From assembly GCA_004214155.1 (NCBI GenBank), contig SGYQ01000008.1:1-64000 (forward strand): a stretch of 64,000 nucleotides of DNA, in the 5' to 3' direction. This DNA is from Burkholderiaceae bacterium. GTDB taxonomy: Bacteria; Pseudomonadota; Gammaproteobacteria; Burkholderiales; Burkholderiaceae_A. A model generated the notes under the pieces. The model saw only the letters and a list, made by a program, of their open reading frames with translations, was not told the DNA's origin and did no database searches. Shown piece after piece: positions 41,131 to 52,283 of this stretch. The position numbers were made by a program, and so were the translations under genes. Positions within the stretch are counted from its first letter, which is position 1. Every line of letters begins with the position of its first letter.

Positions 41131-42425
41131 CTGAAGAAAATTCCGATAATGCCATTCCGTTTTTGTCTGATTTTGATAAATCAGTTCCTCTTCATATTGC
41201 GCAGGAAAGTTTGAGCTATACCAAAAAAAATGCAAAAAAAACACGTGATATGGATTCTCCAAAATTGCATAAGGTTCTTGCCGATGGAGGAATGGGATCT
41301 AGACGAGAAATGGAGGAGCTTATACTATCAGGAAGAATATCAGTAAATGGAACGCCGGCTCATATTGGTCAGAGAATTGCGCACAATGATCAGGTGAGAG
41401 TAAACGGGAGGCTGTTGAAAGTCAAAATTGACCCCCCGCTTATTAGGGTTCTTGCATATCATAAGCCTGTGGGAGAGATCGTTTCAAGAGATGATCCGGA
41501 AAAGAGACCATCAGTTTTTAAAAATCTTCCAAAAATAAAAGGAGGTCGTTGGATTGCCGTTGGGCGGTTAGATATTAATACAGAAGGGCTTATTCTTTTT
41601 TCCAATTCTGGAGATTTGGCTAACCGTCTTATGCACCCGAGGAACGAAATAGAAAGAGAATATGCTGTCCGATTGTACGGAGAAATTTCGGATGAGAAAA
41701 TTGAGAGACTTTTGGCGGGGATAGAGTTTGAAGAAGGGTTTGCAAAATTTAAAAAGCTGGAGCTTGTTGGAGGTGGCAACGCTAATGTTTGGGTTAGAGT
41801 CTTAATGGCAGAGGGAAAAAGAAGAGAAGTTAGAAGGTTATTTGAAGCGGTTGATATTACGGTGAGCAGGTTAATCCGAATTAGGTATGGAGTTGTCTCA
41901 TTACCAGAAAATTTGAGGCGAGGTAGGTCAATAGAACTTACCTCAAAAGCCATTGAAGCATTATTAAAAACTGTTGGTATGAGGCAAGTAGGAGTTAAGA
42001 AAAATAATTCGTGGAGAAAAGGCAAACCATCAGACAATTCCAGATTACCCTTTGGGGCTTCTTTGTCGTCAAATGTTAGAGGCAAAAATTTAGGAGCAAA
42101 AAGAGCTCAGTTAAGATCAAAAGTTGGTCTAACTGATCAAAACACCATCGAAGGTACGAATTCATATACTGCGGCCCATGAATTGGGAGATGAGGATTCT
42201 CAACCAAAAAGTTTGGATGCACATTTATCAAAGTTGGGCGGACCAATGCGTAAACCAAAAAGGGTTGGCAGGCGTCCAAATCCTTTACAAACCTCCTGGG
42301 GTCTGGCTACTAATTCTTCTGAGATTGCAACGGGCACGCTTAAAAATAAAAAATCCCGACCAGCAAGAAAGCCAAAACGAGCAAACAAGAATGCTAGGAA
42401 GGTAAAGGATATGAAACAGGAATAA
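41127..42425 (+). CDS. rluB: 23S rRNA pseudouridine synthase RluB with long basic tail
   Basis: RsuA/RluB family pseudouridine synthase of 432 aa modifying 23S rRNA near position 2605 (by homology to E. coli). S4 RNA-binding domain: PKLHKVLADGGMGSRREMEELI. The catalytic Asp is in GRLDINTEGLILFSNSG, and EGKRREVRRLFEAV follows. From about residue 285 the protein continues as a 145-residue Lys/Arg/Ser/Asn-rich, probably disordered tail, as in many betaproteobacterial RluB. RluF/RsuA are alternatives; the scpB neighbour fits RluB. Confidence 0.9.
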   Translation: MTEENSDNAIPFLSDFDKSVPLHIAQESLSYTKKNAKKTRDMDSPKLHKVLADGGMGSRREMEELILSGRISVNGTPAHIGQRIAHNDQVRVNGRLLKVKIDPPLIRVLAYHKPVGEIVSRDDPEKRPSVFKNLPKIKGGRWIAVGRLDINTEGLILFSNSGDLANRLMHPRNEIEREYAVRLYGEISDEKIERLLAGIEFEEGFAKFKKLELVGGGNANVWVRVLMAEGKRREVRRLFEAVDITVSRLIRIRYGVVSLPENLRRGRSIELTSKAIEALLKTVGMRQVGVKKNNSWRKGKPSDNSRLPFGASLSSNVRGKNLGAKRAQLRSKVGLTDQNTIEGTNSYTAAHELGDEDSQPKSLDAHLSKLGGPMRKPKRVGRRPNPLQTSWGLATNSSEIATGTLKNKKSRPARKPKRANKNARKVKDMKQE

Positions 42426-42466
42426 CTATATCTTGCTGAAATTAAAAGCTTAAATTAAACTACTGT

Positions 42467-42488
42467 AAGGGGCTCTTTGCCCTTTTTT
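42467..42488 (+). terminator. Hairpin with T-run between rluB and rimP
   Basis: AAGGGGC-TCTTT-GCCCTT followed by TTTTAA forms a short GC-rich hairpin with a T-run, a rho-independent terminator for scpB-rluB. It lies just 21 bp before the rimP start, so it could also act as an attenuator in the leader of the nusA operon. Confidence 0.72.
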
Positions 42489-42508
42489 AATTTTTGAGGG
42501 GGAAATCA

Positions 42509-43012
42509 TTGCTGTTGGATAGATGGGAAAATGTAGTCTCTGATATTGCTGTCGGGATGGGATATGAACTGATAGATTTGGAGTTGGATGAGTCCGGGTT
42601 AGTGCGTATTTTTATTGATATTGTGGATAACACCCGTGATGTGAGTGTAAAAGACTGCGAACTGCTTACTCGCCAGTTACTATATCAATTACCAGTTGAA
42701 AATCTGGCTTTTGAAAGGCTAGAGGTATCCTCTCCAGGAATCGATAGAAAGCTAACCAAAGAATCACATTTTGAAAGGTTCATGGGCTCGCGTGTTCAAA
42801 TTAGCTTCAAGGAGTCAATAGATAACATAAAGAATTTTGAGGGTATTTTAAGAAAAAATGAAGTCGGTGGAGATGGTGATGTTTTGGAAACAGGATATGC
42901 TCTAGAATTGTCAGACAGTAAACGCAATTCTACTCTTTCTTTCTCTTTAAGAGAATTATCATCAGCCCGTTTGGTGGGAGAAACTTTTTCAAAAGGTAGA
43001 AAACATGAGTAA
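42509..43012 (+). CDS. rimP: Ribosome maturation factor RimP
   Basis: 30S assembly factor of about 167 aa. Motifs: [20 protein letters not shown] at the N-terminus, [10 protein letters not shown], and [26 protein letters not shown] (core [11 protein letters not shown]). The TTG at 42509 is preferred because GAGGGGG at 42496-42502 precedes it at normal distance; a TTG at 42494 overlaps that ribosome site. It overlaps nusA by 8 bp, the conserved rimP-nusA-infB order. Confidence 0.93.
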   Translation: MLLDRWENVVSDIAVGMGYELIDLELDESGLVRIFIDIVDNTRDVSVKDCELLTRQLLYQLPVENLAFERLEVSSPGIDRKLTKESHFERFMGSRVQISFKESIDNIKNFEGILRKNEVGGDGDVLETGYALELSDSKRNSTLSFSLRELSSARLVGETFSKGRKHE

Positions 43013-44528
43013 AGAAGTTTTAATTCTAGTAGATGCAATAGCTAGAGAGAAAAATGTTGAGAGGGAAATAGTTTTTGAATCTCTAGAAAGCGCACTTGCA
43101 TCAGCTACGAAAAAAAGATTTCCACACGATTCGGATATTGTCGTAAGAATAGATAGATCAAATGGAGAGTATGATGCATTTCGTCGATGGAAAGTTGTTG
43201 AAGATGACGAATTTATGAATGATGAATCAGAAATAACGTTAGTTGGGGCAAGAAAACAAATTGATGATATCGAAATAGGAGATTACATTGAAGAGGAACT
43301 CAAGGCCGAAAAATTTGGTCGGATAGGGGCTCAAGCGGCCAAACAAGTTATTACCCAAAAAATTCGGGAAGCTGAGCGAGAGCAGGTTCTAAATGATTTT
43401 TTAGAACGGGGAGAAGCTATAGTCTCTGGAACTGTTAAAAGAATGGACCGAGGTGATGTTATCATTGAAGCCGGAAAAATTGAAGCTCGGTTGCCTAAAG
43501 ATCAAATTATTCCAAAAGAGAATCTTCGTCCAGGAGATAGGGTGAGGGCTTACATGTTAAAAGTTGACAGAGCTCAAAGGGGACAGCAAGTTATTCTCTC
43601 AAGAACATGCCCTGAAATAATCATGAAATTGTTTGAACTCGAGGTTCCAGAGATTGAGCAGGGCTTAATGACCATTAAATCAGCCTCTAGAGATCCCGGT
43701 GTTAGGGCTAAAATTGCAGTTCATACATCAGATGCTCGGATTGATCCAATTGGAACATGTGTTGGGGTCCGTGGTAGTCGGGTGCAAGCGGTCACTCACG
43801 AGCTATCTGGAGAACGGGTTGATATAGTTTTATGGTCGGAGGATCCAGCAGAGTTTGTAATTGGTGCGTTGGCTCCAGCCAACGTTAGCCAAATTGTTGT
43901 TGACGAAGAAGGAAAGTCAATGGATGTGGTGGTCGAAGAGAGTGAACTCGCAGTCGCGATTGGAAGAGGAGGACAGAACGTAAGACTCGCATCTGAATTA
44001 ACCGGTTGGCAGATCAACATACTTACAGCTGATGAATCTGAGAAAAAAACCGCGATTGAAAGAAAGGATATTTTAAAGCTCTTTATGGAGAAATTAGATG
44101 TTGATGAGGAGGTCGCGTCTGTTTTAGTTGATGAAGGATTTGCTAGCATAGATGAGATTGCTTATATTCCTGTCTCTGAGATGCTAGCTATAGAGGCTTT
44201 TGACGAAGATACGGTTAACGAACTTAGAACGAGAGCTAGAAACTTTTTACTAACGCAGGCTTTGGTTGCTGAAGAGAAATTACAATCGACTGATACTGAT
44301 CTTTTTGAGGTTACCGGCATGTCTAATGAATTAGCGGCCAAATTGGTAGATTGTAAGATCTTAACTAGAGATGATTTGGCTGAATTATCAGTCGACGAGT
44401 TAGCGGAACTTATTGAGATTGACAGAGATGAGGGTAGTAATTTGATTATGGAAGCTAGAGCGCACTGGTTTGACTCTGAAGGCGATAATTTAAATTCTAG
44501 TAGTGAGGAGGATTCTAGTGTCAGTTAA
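43005..44528 (+). CDS. nusA: Transcription termination/antitermination factor NusA
   Basis: RNA polymerase-binding factor of 507 aa controlling pausing, termination and rRNA antitermination. Order: N-terminal domain (residues 1-130), S1 domain (about 135-200, [16 protein letters not shown]), KH1 and KH2 ([39 protein letters not shown]), and two C-terminal acidic repeats (about 365-490) that bind the polymerase alpha subunit or NusG-type partners. Full length for the betaproteobacterial form. infB begins inside its last codons. Confidence 0.96.
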   Translation: MSKEVLILVDAIAREKNVEREIVFESLESALASATKKRFPHDSDIVVRIDRSNGEYDAFRRWKVVEDDEFMNDESEITLVGARKQIDDIEIGDYIEEELKAEKFGRIGAQAAKQVITQKIREAEREQVLNDFLERGEAIVSGTVKRMDRGDVIIEAGKIEARLPKDQIIPKENLRPGDRVRAYMLKVDRAQRGQQVILSRTCPEIIMKLFELEVPEIEQGLMTIKSASRDPGVRAKIAVHTSDARIDPIGTCVGVRGSRVQAVTHELSGERVDIVLWSEDPAEFVIGALAPANVSQIVVDEEGKSMDVVVEESELAVAIGRGGQNVRLASELTGWQINILTADESEKKTAIERKDILKLFMEKLDVDEEVASVLVDEGFASIDEIAYIPVSEMLAIEAFDEDTVNELRTRARNFLLTQALVAEEKLQSTDTDLFEVTGMSNELAAKLVDCKILTRDDLAELSVDELAELIEIDRDEGSNLIMEARAHWFDSEGDNLNSSSEEDSSVS

Positions 44529-47193
44529 TACTAGCGTTAAGGACTTTGCTGCGGAGTTAAAAGTGCCTGTCGATACATTGCTTGATCAGCTAAACCTCGC
44601 AGGAGTACCAAAAAAGTCAGGGTTAGACGTTATTTCTGAAGAAGATAAGGAAAAACTACTCCAAACCCTCCGAAATGCCCATTCGCAAACGGCAGAGCCG
44701 GCGAGAAGAAAAAAAATAACTTTGACGAAAAGGACAACATCAGAGATCAAACAGGCGGATCCTTCGGGTAAATCGAGAACTATCCAAGTTGAGGTAAGAA
44801 AGAAAAGAGTTTTCGTTAAAAAGAAATCCTACGATGATAATCCAATTGAGGTAAACACTGATTCCCCACAGGAGAGTGACTTACAGAGCGATTTTGAAAA
44901 GAGAAAGTTTATAGGAAATAATGAAATTAATCTTCAGGAAGCAACCAATGAGGGTGAAGAGCTTGCAATTCCGACGGAGAAAACTTCTTCCCCCGGTACT
45001 TTGAAGGAAAGTTGTTCAGCCAATACCAAAAATAAAATAGACCAGGGAGAAGAGGCAGGAAGATCTAATGTCGATTCAGAGGTGGCCGAGATAAATGCGT
45101 TCATGACTTCTGAAAAAAGTAGTGATGAAAAACTTAAAAAAGTTGAAAAAGAAAGCGTCAATAAGCCACAAGCTAGCAAGGACACTACTACTTTAAAAGT
45201 TACTCTTCCTTCTGATCGTGAGAAACCGGGTTTGAAAGCAAAGAAAACAGAGAAGTCTGTCAAAGCTAGCAAATTATCCTCAACGTGGAAAGAAGAACAA
45301 AGGCAAAAAAGGATCATTAAGACTCGAGGAGACGTGACTGGTGGCACAGGTGGTTGGCGTCCTCATAAGGTAAAGTCTAAGGCTACAAATAATGCTCAAA
45401 AGCAAGATGAAGCAGAGAATGTTGTTGAATTTGTTGTACGAGAGGTAAATGTCCCTGAAACTATCACGGTTGCAGAATTAGCGCACAAAATGGCTTTCAA
45501 GGGAAGCGAAGTGATCAAGGTTTTAATGACTATGGGGCAAATGGTAACTATTAACCAGGTATTAGATCAGGAAACAGCGATGATTGTGGTTGAGGAGATG
45601 GGTCACAAAGCTTTTGCAGCTAAACTCGATGACCCTGAGTTATTTCTCGAAGAAAGCGAACTTCATTCTACAAAAGATGTTGAATTACTACCGAGGCCTC
45701 CTGTTGTGACAATAATGGGCCACGTCGATCATGGAAAAACCTCGCTGTTGGATTTAATTAGAACAACAAAGGTTGTTGATAGTGAGGCTGGCGGTATTAC
45801 CCAGCATATTGGCGCATACCATGTGGTTAGCGATAAAGGCACTGTTACTTTTCTGGACACACCAGGCCACGAAGCTTTCACGGCGATGAGGGCCAGAGGG
45901 GCGAATGCCACAGATATTGTTATTTTGGTTGTTGCTGCCGATGATGGAGTTATGCCGCAAACGAAGGAGGCGATAGCCCATGCTAGGGCTGCCGGGGTAC
46001 CAATAATTGTTGCGGTTAATAAAATTGATAAACCCGAGGCAAACATAGAGCGAGTCAAAAGCGAACTCATTTCTGAAGAGGTTGTGCCCGAGGATTTTGG
46101 TGGAGACTCTCCTTTTGTACCCGTTTCTGCTAAAACAGGAGAGGGTTTGGACGAACTGCTAGAAAATATTTTGCTTCAGGCTGAGATTTTGGAGTTAAAA
46201 GCCCCCGTAGCATCTATGGCTAAGGGTTTGATCGTTGAGGCAAGTATCGATAAAGGTAGAGGTCCCGTAGCGACTGTTTTAGTGCAATCAGGGACGCTCA
46301 ACAAGGGCGATGTTGTATTAGCTGGCGCCTCCTTTGGCAGGATACGAGCATTGTTGGATGAAAACAACAGACAAATACAGTCAGCAGGTCCTTCAATACC
46401 AGCAGAAATCCTCGGTTTGACAGATGTTCCCCAATCGGGAGATGAACTTTTGGTACTGGGTAATGAAAAAAAAGCGAGAGAGATTGCTCTTTTCAGACAG
46501 GGAAAATTTCGCGACGTTCGACTTGCAAAACAGCAGGCAGCAAAATTGGAGAATGTTTTTGAAAACATGGGTGGAGAAAACAAAGATCTTCCGCTTATTG
46601 TTAAAGCAGACGTTCACGGTTCACAGGAGGCAGTATCGCTATCATTACAGAAACTATCCAATCAAGAAATCAAGATTAGAATGGTGCATTCCGCAGTAGG
46701 ACCTGTAACGGAATCCGATGTTAATTTAGCGATAGCATCGAGGGCAGTTATCATTGGATTCAATGTTAGAGCTGATGCAGCTTCTAAGCGCTTAGCTGAT
46801 TTAAATGAAATAGATATACGGTATTACAATGTGATATACGATGCCGTCAAGGATGTCAAGGATGCTCTTCAAGGTATGCTAGCTCCGGAGATTAAGGAAG
46901 AGGTGACTGGTTTAGTCGAAATAAGACAGGTATTTAAGGTATCGAAATTAGGAAAAATTGCTGGATGTATGGTTTTAGAAGGTATTGTAAAGAAAAGTGC
47001 GTCCGTAAGACTATTACGAGAGAACGTGGTTATATGGACGGGGGAATTGGAGTCTTTAAAGCGTTTTAAGGATGATATAAAAGAAGTAAAAGAGGGTTAT
47101 GAATGTGGCCTGACTTTGCGTGGTTATAATGATATTAAGGAAGGCGATCAGTTAGAAGTTTTTGAGGTGAGGGAAATTGCAAGAGCCCTTTAA
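44518..47193 (+). CDS. infB: Translation initiation factor IF-2
   Basis: GTPase that brings initiator tRNA to the 30S subunit. Start: GTG at 44518 preceded by GAGGAGG, overlapping the nusA stop by 11 bp; an upstream GTG at 44503 lies within that ribosome site. The 891-aa product has the IF2-N domain (residues 1-50), a long charged linker (about 60-300), the second IF2-N domain and the G domain with [12 protein letters not shown] near 400, DTPGHEAF and NKIDKPEA, then domains [16 protein letters not shown] is the switch I region. Confidence 0.96.
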   Translation: MSVNTSVKDFAAELKVPVDTLLDQLNLAGVPKKSGLDVISEEDKEKLLQTLRNAHSQTAEPARRKKITLTKRTTSEIKQADPSGKSRTIQVEVRKKRVFVKKKSYDDNPIEVNTDSPQESDLQSDFEKRKFIGNNEINLQEATNEGEELAIPTEKTSSPGTLKESCSANTKNKIDQGEEAGRSNVDSEVAEINAFMTSEKSSDEKLKKVEKESVNKPQASKDTTTLKVTLPSDREKPGLKAKKTEKSVKASKLSSTWKEEQRQKRIIKTRGDVTGGTGGWRPHKVKSKATNNAQKQDEAENVVEFVVREVNVPETITVAELAHKMAFKGSEVIKVLMTMGQMVTINQVLDQETAMIVVEEMGHKAFAAKLDDPELFLEESELHSTKDVELLPRPPVVTIMGHVDHGKTSLLDLIRTTKVVDSEAGGITQHIGAYHVVSDKGTVTFLDTPGHEAFTAMRARGANATDIVILVVAADDGVMPQTKEAIAHARAAGVPIIVAVNKIDKPEANIERVKSELISEEVVPEDFGGDSPFVPVSAKTGEGLDELLENILLQAEILELKAPVASMAKGLIVEASIDKGRGPVATVLVQSGTLNKGDVVLAGASFGRIRALLDENNRQIQSAGPSIPAEILGLTDVPQSGDELLVLGNEKKAREIALFRQGKFRDVRLAKQQAAKLENVFENMGGENKDLPLIVKADVHGSQEAVSLSLQKLSNQEIKIRMVHSAVGPVTESDVNLAIASRAVIIGFNVRADAASKRLADLNEIDIRYYNVIYDAVKDVKDALQGMLAPEIKEEVTGLVEIRQVFKVSKLGKIAGCMVLEGIVKKSASVRLLRENVVIWTGELESLKRFKDDIKEVKEGYECGLTLRGYNDIKEGDQLEVFEVREIARAL

Positions 47194-47545
47194 TAAAATT
47201 AATTCACAATCAAAAAGGGGATTTAAAATCGCGGACCATATTCGCAAGACTGTTTCTGAAATTGTGAGAGCAAAAGTTAGGGATCCTCGTGTTAAGACAG
47301 TGACGATTACTGATGTTGAGATTACTTACGACATTACAATTGCCAAAGTATTTTATAGTGTTTATCCGTGGTCCGAAAATAATTTAAAAGATGCACATGT
47401 TGGATTACGTTCGGCGAAAAAATTTATAAGAATGCAGTTAGGAAAAGAGCTTACATGTTACAGAATACCGGAACTTACTTTTAAATTAGATACCTCGTTA
47501 GATCATGGTGATAGGATTAATGAATTGCTTACTAGAGTTAGTTAG
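47177..47545 (+). CDS. rbfA: Ribosome-binding factor RbfA
   Basis: Cold-shock 30S maturation factor of 122 aa with a KH-like fold: [27 protein letters not shown] near the start (core KVRDPRV), [21 protein letters not shown], and [23 protein letters not shown] (core ELTFKLDTS). The start is a TTG at 47177 inside the end of infB (17-bp overlap), which suggests coupling. The normal infB-rbfA-truB order is kept. Confidence 0.93.
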   Translation: MQEPFNKINSQSKRGFKIADHIRKTVSEIVRAKVRDPRVKTVTITDVEITYDITIAKVFYSVYPWSENNLKDAHVGLRSAKKFIRMQLGKELTCYRIPELTFKLDTSLDHGDRINELLTRVS

Positions 47546-47577
47546 TAAAAGCAACAATATACTTTTTTTTTAAAGAG

Positions 47578-48491
47578 ATGAGTCTAAACGGTATTATCTT
47601 TATAAACAAGAAAACGGGCATTTCTTCTGCAGGAGTGGTTAGGGAGGTAAAGCGAATAGTCAAGTCTAAAGTGGGGCACGGGGGAACCCTAGATCCATTG
47701 GCTACCGGAATGTTACCGATATTAATTGGGGAGGGTACTAAGTTCGGCTCTATATCTTTGCATGAAAATAAAACATACAAAGCTGAAATTTTATTAGGTA
47801 TTTCTACTGAAACTGGTGATAGAGAGGGATCTGTAGTAAAAAAAAAAATGTCGAGTGCGGTAAGCTGGAAGTCTTAGAAGTTTTAACTAAACTCTCGGGA
47901 AAAAATTTACAGACGGTGCCACTATACTCAGCGGTTAAAGTAGGAGGTATCCCAATGTACAAGTTAGCTCGTAAGGGGAATTCTGTTGACCAGATAAAGA
48001 GAACCGTAGAAATATTTGACCTTAAGATACTGTCATTGGCAATACCTTACTTAACTTTAATGGTTTCGTGTTCTAAAGGAACTTACATTAGAGCTTTGGC
48101 TGAAGATATTGGTAACATGTTAGGGTGTGGTGCTCATATCACCAATCTAGAGCGTACTTCTGTTGGGGAATTCTCTTTAAAGGATGCTTGCACTCTAGAA
48201 CAAATGTCGCAAGATTTAAAAACTTTTGGGATGAAAATTTTAGAAAAAAGGTATATTAGACCTGTTGATTTATTTTTGAAAGACTTTGAAAGCGTCTTAT
48301 TGTCTGACTATGAGCTTGATAAAGTTATCACTGGTGTGCCAATTGAAGCTCCTAAGGATTTGTCGAGTTTCTCGAACAATGTCTTGGTGAGGTTATATGA
48401 TAAGCAAAAAAAATTTGTAGGGTTAGGCGAAACAAAAGGGAACAAAGTGTTCCCTAAGAGATTAATCAATACAAAAAATATAAGAGAATAA
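47578..48491 (+). CDS. truB: tRNA pseudouridine-55 synthase TruB, reading frame broken at A11
   Basis: TruB makes pseudouridine 55 in the T-loop of tRNA. The first frame (47578-47877) carries GIIFINKKTGISSAGVV and GHGGTLDPLATGMLPI with the catalytic Asp 39. The second frame from about 47849 carries VPLYSAVKVGGIPMYKLARKG, CSKGTYIRALAEDIG and the C-terminal PUA-like region. The frames join exactly if one A is added to, or the ribosome/polymerase slips at, the 11-A run 47838-47848; read that way the linking segment continues without stops (VECGKLEVLEVLTKLSG). Sequencing error, slippage-rescued gene or recent pseudogene are all possible. Confidence 0.85.
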
Positions 48492-48497
48492 AAAAAA

Positions 48498-50318
48498 ATG
48501 GAGAAAAGAAACATTGCAATCATTGCTCACGTGGACCACGGAAAAACTACTCTTGTTGATCAGCTCTTGAAGCAATCTGGTGTATTTAGAGATAACGAAA
48601 CTATTTGTGAAAGGGTAATGGATTCTAATGACCTAGAAAGAGAAAGAGGAATTACGATTGTTTCAAAAAATTGTTCGATAGTTTTTGATTCGGTTCACAT
48701 CAATATAGTTGATACTCCAGGCCACGCTGATTTCGGTGGGGAGGTAGAACGGATTTTATCAATGGTAGATGGTGTTTTATTATTAGTTGATGCGGTAGAG
48801 GGGCCCATGCCACAAACACGTTTTGTGACGAACAAGGCACTTCAGATTGGCTTAAAGCCAATAGTTGTTATAAACAAGATCGATAAAATTGGAGCACGAC
48901 CTGATTGGGTTATAGATGAAACATTTGAACTCTTTGCCAATTTGGGGGCAAATGATCAGCAATTAGACTTTCCTGTTATCTATGCATCGGCAATTAAAGG
49001 TTTTGCAACGGTGAATCCACTTGTGCAGCAAAATGATATGAAAGAGTTATTGAGTATTATTGTTACAGAAACACCTGAGCCTAGTGGAGACGTTTCAGGA
49101 CCTTTCAGGATGCAGATTTCTGCAGTAGATTATTCCCCTTATCTAGGAAAGATTGGTATTGGCAAAATCTCGAGAGGTGTATTATCCTTGCGAGATAATT
49201 TAGTTTCTCTTGAGGGAGAGGATGGTCCTCGTGAACAATTAACAGTTAGCTCGATTCAGATATTTAAGGGGATTGATAGAGTAAATGTTGACAGAGCTGA
49301 GGCAGGACAAATTGTCATAATTAACGGTATCGAGGATATCAAAATCGGTTCAACTTTATGCGACTCTAATAGTCCCGAACCATTCCCAATCTTACAAGTG
49401 GATGAACCCACGTTAGGTGTAAATTTTTTCGTTAACTCTTCTCCGTTTGCAGGAAGAGAAGGAAAATTTGTCACTGGTAGACAGATAAGAGAGAGGTTGA
49501 AGAAAGAACTTATAACCAATCTCGCATTGAAGGTTAATTTTAACGATGACCAGGAAATTTTCGAAGTTTTTGGAAGAGGTGAGTTGCACTTAACTATATT
49601 GATAGAAAATTTGAGAAGAGAAGGATTTGAACTTTCCGTATCAAAGCCAAAAGTAGTGTATAAAACCGACTCAGATGGAAAAAGATTGGAACCATACGAA
49701 ACCTTAATTATGGAGGTTGAAACAGAATTTCAAGGAATAGTTATGAAAATCCTCGGAGAGAGGGGGGCAAAATTATGTAGTATGGAAAATATTAACGAAG
49801 AAAGAGTGCGGTTAGAATATTTTGTCAGCACGAAAGCACTTATTGGATTTCACGGTGTATTTACCTCCATTACGAAGGGCACGGGTATTTTCTCGCATAG
49901 CTTTGCAAAGTATGATCCGGTATCTTCAACATCAAGTCAACGAAAGAATGGCGCGCTGGTCTCTCAAGAGAATGGTACTATTAACGCTTATGCTTTATGG
50001 AAAATACAGGAGAGAGGTAGGTTGTTTGTAAGTCCGGGAGTAGAAGTATATGAAGGAATGATTATTGGGGTCCATGCAAGGTCAAATGATCTTGTTGTTA
50101 ATCCTATTAAGGGAAAGAAATTAACTAATATTAGAGCGTCTGGCAAAGACGAACATATCGAACTTAAAAACATGATGGAGCTTAACTTAGAAAAGGGATT
50201 GGCCATACTCGGTGATGATGAACTTCTCGAGATAACACCCAAAGCTCTTAGAATCAGAAAAGTATGCTTAACTGAAGGGGAAAGGAGAAGAAATAGTAGG
50301 GAGGTAACGGCTAACTAA
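48498..50318 (+). CDS. typA: Ribosome-associated GTPase TypA/BipA
   Basis: Translational GTPase of 606 aa with roles in 50S assembly and stress adaptation. G1 [17 protein letters not shown], switch I-like [12 protein letters not shown]3 [17 protein letters not shown]4 [10 protein letters not shown], then the EF-G-like domain II, domains III and V, and the BipA-specific C-terminal domain. The order truB-typA is conserved in betaproteobacteria. Its stop abuts the pmbA stop on the opposite strand with no base between. Confidence 0.95.
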   Translation: MEKRNIAIIAHVDHGKTTLVDQLLKQSGVFRDNETICERVMDSNDLERERGITIVSKNCSIVFDSVHINIVDTPGHADFGGEVERILSMVDGVLLLVDAVEGPMPQTRFVTNKALQIGLKPIVVINKIDKIGARPDWVIDETFELFANLGANDQQLDFPVIYASAIKGFATVNPLVQQNDMKELLSIIVTETPEPSGDVSGPFRMQISAVDYSPYLGKIGIGKISRGVLSLRDNLVSLEGEDGPREQLTVSSIQIFKGIDRVNVDRAEAGQIVIINGIEDIKIGSTLCDSNSPEPFPILQVDEPTLGVNFFVNSSPFAGREGKFVTGRQIRERLKKELITNLALKVNFNDDQEIFEVFGRGELHLTILIENLRREGFELSVSKPKVVYKTDSDGKRLEPYETLIMEVETEFQGIVMKILGERGAKLCSMENINEERVRLEYFVSTKALIGFHGVFTSITKGTGIFSHSFAKYDPVSSTSSQRKNGALVSQENGTINAYALWKIQERGRLFVSPGVEVYEGMIIGVHARSNDLVVNPIKGKKLTNIRASGKDEHIELKNMMELNLEKGLAILGDDELLEITPKALRIRKVCLTEGERRRNSREVTAN

Positions 50319-51683
50319 CTAGCTTCCACCAATAGTCATCGTCTCGATTAACACTGACCCGGTAGTTTTCGCACCCCTACGATATTCATCGGTACCTATT
50401 GACACTATACTTTGAAACATTTCTTTTAGATTACCTGCTATCGTTATTTCATAAACCGGAAATGAAATTTGCCCATCTTGTATCCAAAAACCTGAAACGC
50501 CCCTGGAATAATCACCCGTGATTATGTTAACCCCCTGACCCATTAGCTCTGTAACAAAAAGTCCGTTGCCCATAAGTTTGAACATTTTGCTTAAATTATT
50601 TTCGGCATTACTGTTATTGTCAAACATCCTTAAATTATGTGAGCCACCGGCATTGCCAGTAGTATGCATATTCAAACGCTTTGCGCTGTAACTCGATAAA
50701 AAGTAGCCTTTTATAACTCCATTCTCGACTACTAGCCTGGGGCGTACTTTGACACCCTCATCATCGAATGGAGCTGAACCCATTTCTCCAATCAAAAACG
50801 GATTTTCTTCAATGCAAATAGATTCAGGAAAAATCCTGGTATCAAGACTTTTATCGAGAAAAGTTAAATTCTTGTAAAGAGAGGCACCACTAATCGCTTG
50901 CACGAATGATCCTAATAAACTTGCAGCTATTGGAGCATCAAAAAGTACAGGTGATTTACGAGTAGAAATCCTTCTAGAACCGAGTCGAGACAGAGCTCGT
51001 TGAGCAGCATAGCTACCTATATCCTCAGGGGTCGCCAAATTTTTAAAATTTCTGTCTGATGAGTACCAGTAGTCCCTTTCCATTTCCCCATTCCTGGTGG
51101 CAATTGGAGCAACCGAAACAGTGTGTCGGCTCTGTTTATATCCACCTTCAAATCCTAAAGAGTTTACAGAAAAAAAATTACTGTGATGAACCGTAACAGC
51201 TGCACCCTCAGAGTTTTTAATATGTTTGTCAGCCTCCAAAGCGCTTGCTTCACACCGCAGAGCTATATCAACCGCATCCTTGATACCAATATTCCATGGA
51301 AAATAGAGCTCGAGATCATTACGTGGTTGAAACTCAAGATCTTCTTTATTTGGTAAACCCGAAAATTTATCCGGTTTAGTAAACTTTGCAATGTCTCTGG
51401 CTTTTAAAACGGTCTGTTGAAGTGCGTCCGATTCAAAATTTGACGTTTCAGCAAATCCTTTTCTGCCAGAATTATAAATTGTAATACTTGCTGATTTTTC
51501 TCTATTACTTTCGCTTGTTTCAAGCTGTCCAAGCCGAACTTGAGTCGAAAGGCCGTAGTCTTCTGTTACATCAACACTTGCTTGAACAGCCCCCGCTACG
51601 TGAGCAAGATCAAGCATTTTTTGTGCTATCATCTTCAGCTCTGAGGAGGAATAAATGAATTGTGAATTGTTGTTTAGTCCCAT
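50319..51683 (-). CDS. pmbA: Metalloprotease subunit PmbA (TldE)
   Basis: One half of the TldD/TldE (PmbA) heterodimeric zinc protease, which trims unfolded and microcin-type peptides. The 454-aa product shows ASVDVTEDYGLSTQVRLGQLE, GRKGFAETSNF, the long central domain, and the C-terminal TGNAGGSHNLRM, GVNIITGDYSRGVSGFWI and ETMTIGGS. PmbA lacks the HExxH of TldD, as expected. tldD is not in the window. Often followed by yjgA; here mog lies divergently, 12 bp away, with no yjgA. Confidence 0.92.
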   Translation of the reverse strand: MGLNNNSQFIYSSSELKMIAQKMLDLAHVAGAVQASVDVTEDYGLSTQVRLGQLETSESNREKSASITIYNSGRKGFAETSNFESDALQQTVLKARDIAKFTKPDKFSGLPNKEDLEFQPRNDLELYFPWNIGIKDAVDIALRCEASALEADKHIKNSEGAAVTVHHSNFFSVNSLGFEGGYKQSRHTVSVAPIATRNGEMERDYWYSSDRNFKNLATPEDIGSYAAQRALSRLGSRRISTRKSPVLFDAPIAASLLGSFVQAISGASLYKNLTFLDKSLDTRIFPESICIEENPFLIGEMGSAPFDDEGVKVRPRLVVENGVIKGYFLSSYSAKRLNMHTTGNAGGSHNLRMFDNNSNAENNLSKMFKLMGNGLFVTELMGQGVNIITGDYSRGVSGFWIQDGQISFPVYEITIAGNLKEMFQSIVSIGTDEYRRGAKTTGSVLIETMTIGGS

Positions 51684-51695
51684 AGGTAAATTATA

Positions 51696-52283
51696 ATGGT
51701 GAAAGTGGGTAATTTGTCAGAATTAAATGTTGGTCTTGTGTCAATAAGCGATCGTGCTAGTAGTAATGTTTATGAAGATTTGGGAATTCCTTGCCTTAAG
51801 AGTTGGCTGGAAAGAGCTGTTATAAGCCCATTTAGAACCGCAGAAAGTCTTATCCCTGATGACAAGAGTTTGATAAAAGATACCTTGGTTCGGTTGGTTG
51901 ATGAGGAAAAATGCGATTTGGTTCTCACTACTGGCGGTACTGGACCAGCTCCACGGGATGTTACTCCAGATGCTACGCTAGAAATTGGTGAAAAACTTTT
52001 ACCGGGCTTCGGGGAACAAATGAGACAAATATCATTAAACTTTGTACCAACTGCAATTCTATCTCGCCAGGTCGCAGTCGTTAGAAAATCCTCTTTGATA
52101 ATTAATTTACCGGGCCAGCCTAGGGCTATCCAGGAGACTCTCGAGGGAGTCAGAGATAAAGCTGGTGAAATAAAGGTTCCTGGTATTTTTGCGGCAGTAC
52201 CGTATGGTATTGAACTTATCGGGGGACCCGTTATTATTACTGAGGAAAATGTTTGCAAGTCATTCAGACCTAAAAATAAATGA
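51696..52283 (+). CDS. mog: Molybdopterin adenylyltransferase Mog
   Basis: Adenylates molybdopterin before molybdate insertion. The 195-aa product has NVGLVSISDRAS at the N-terminus, then LVLTTGGTGPAPRDVTPDAT (the conserved GGTG and RDVTP motifs) and LPGQPRAIQETLEG. Length and RDVTP suit Mog rather than MoaB, though the two are hard to separate by eye. It implies that the cell makes at least one molybdoenzyme, none of which lies in the window. Its stop abuts the spoT stop. Confidence 0.9.
   Translation: MVKVGNLSELNVGLVSISDRASSNVYEDLGIPCLKSWLERAVISPFRTAESLIPDDKSLIKDTLVRLVDEEKCDLVLTTGGTGPAPRDVTPDATLEIGEKLLPGFGEQMRQISLNFVPTAILSRQVAVVRKSSLIINLPGQPRAIQETLEGVRDKAGEIKVPGIFAAVPYGIELIGGPVIITEENVCKSFRPKNK

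Noticed and set aside
41459-42085. Long antisense reading frames under rluB, infB and other large genes
   Set aside because: They follow the codon periodicity of the real gene on the other strand, show no motifs and no ribosome sites.
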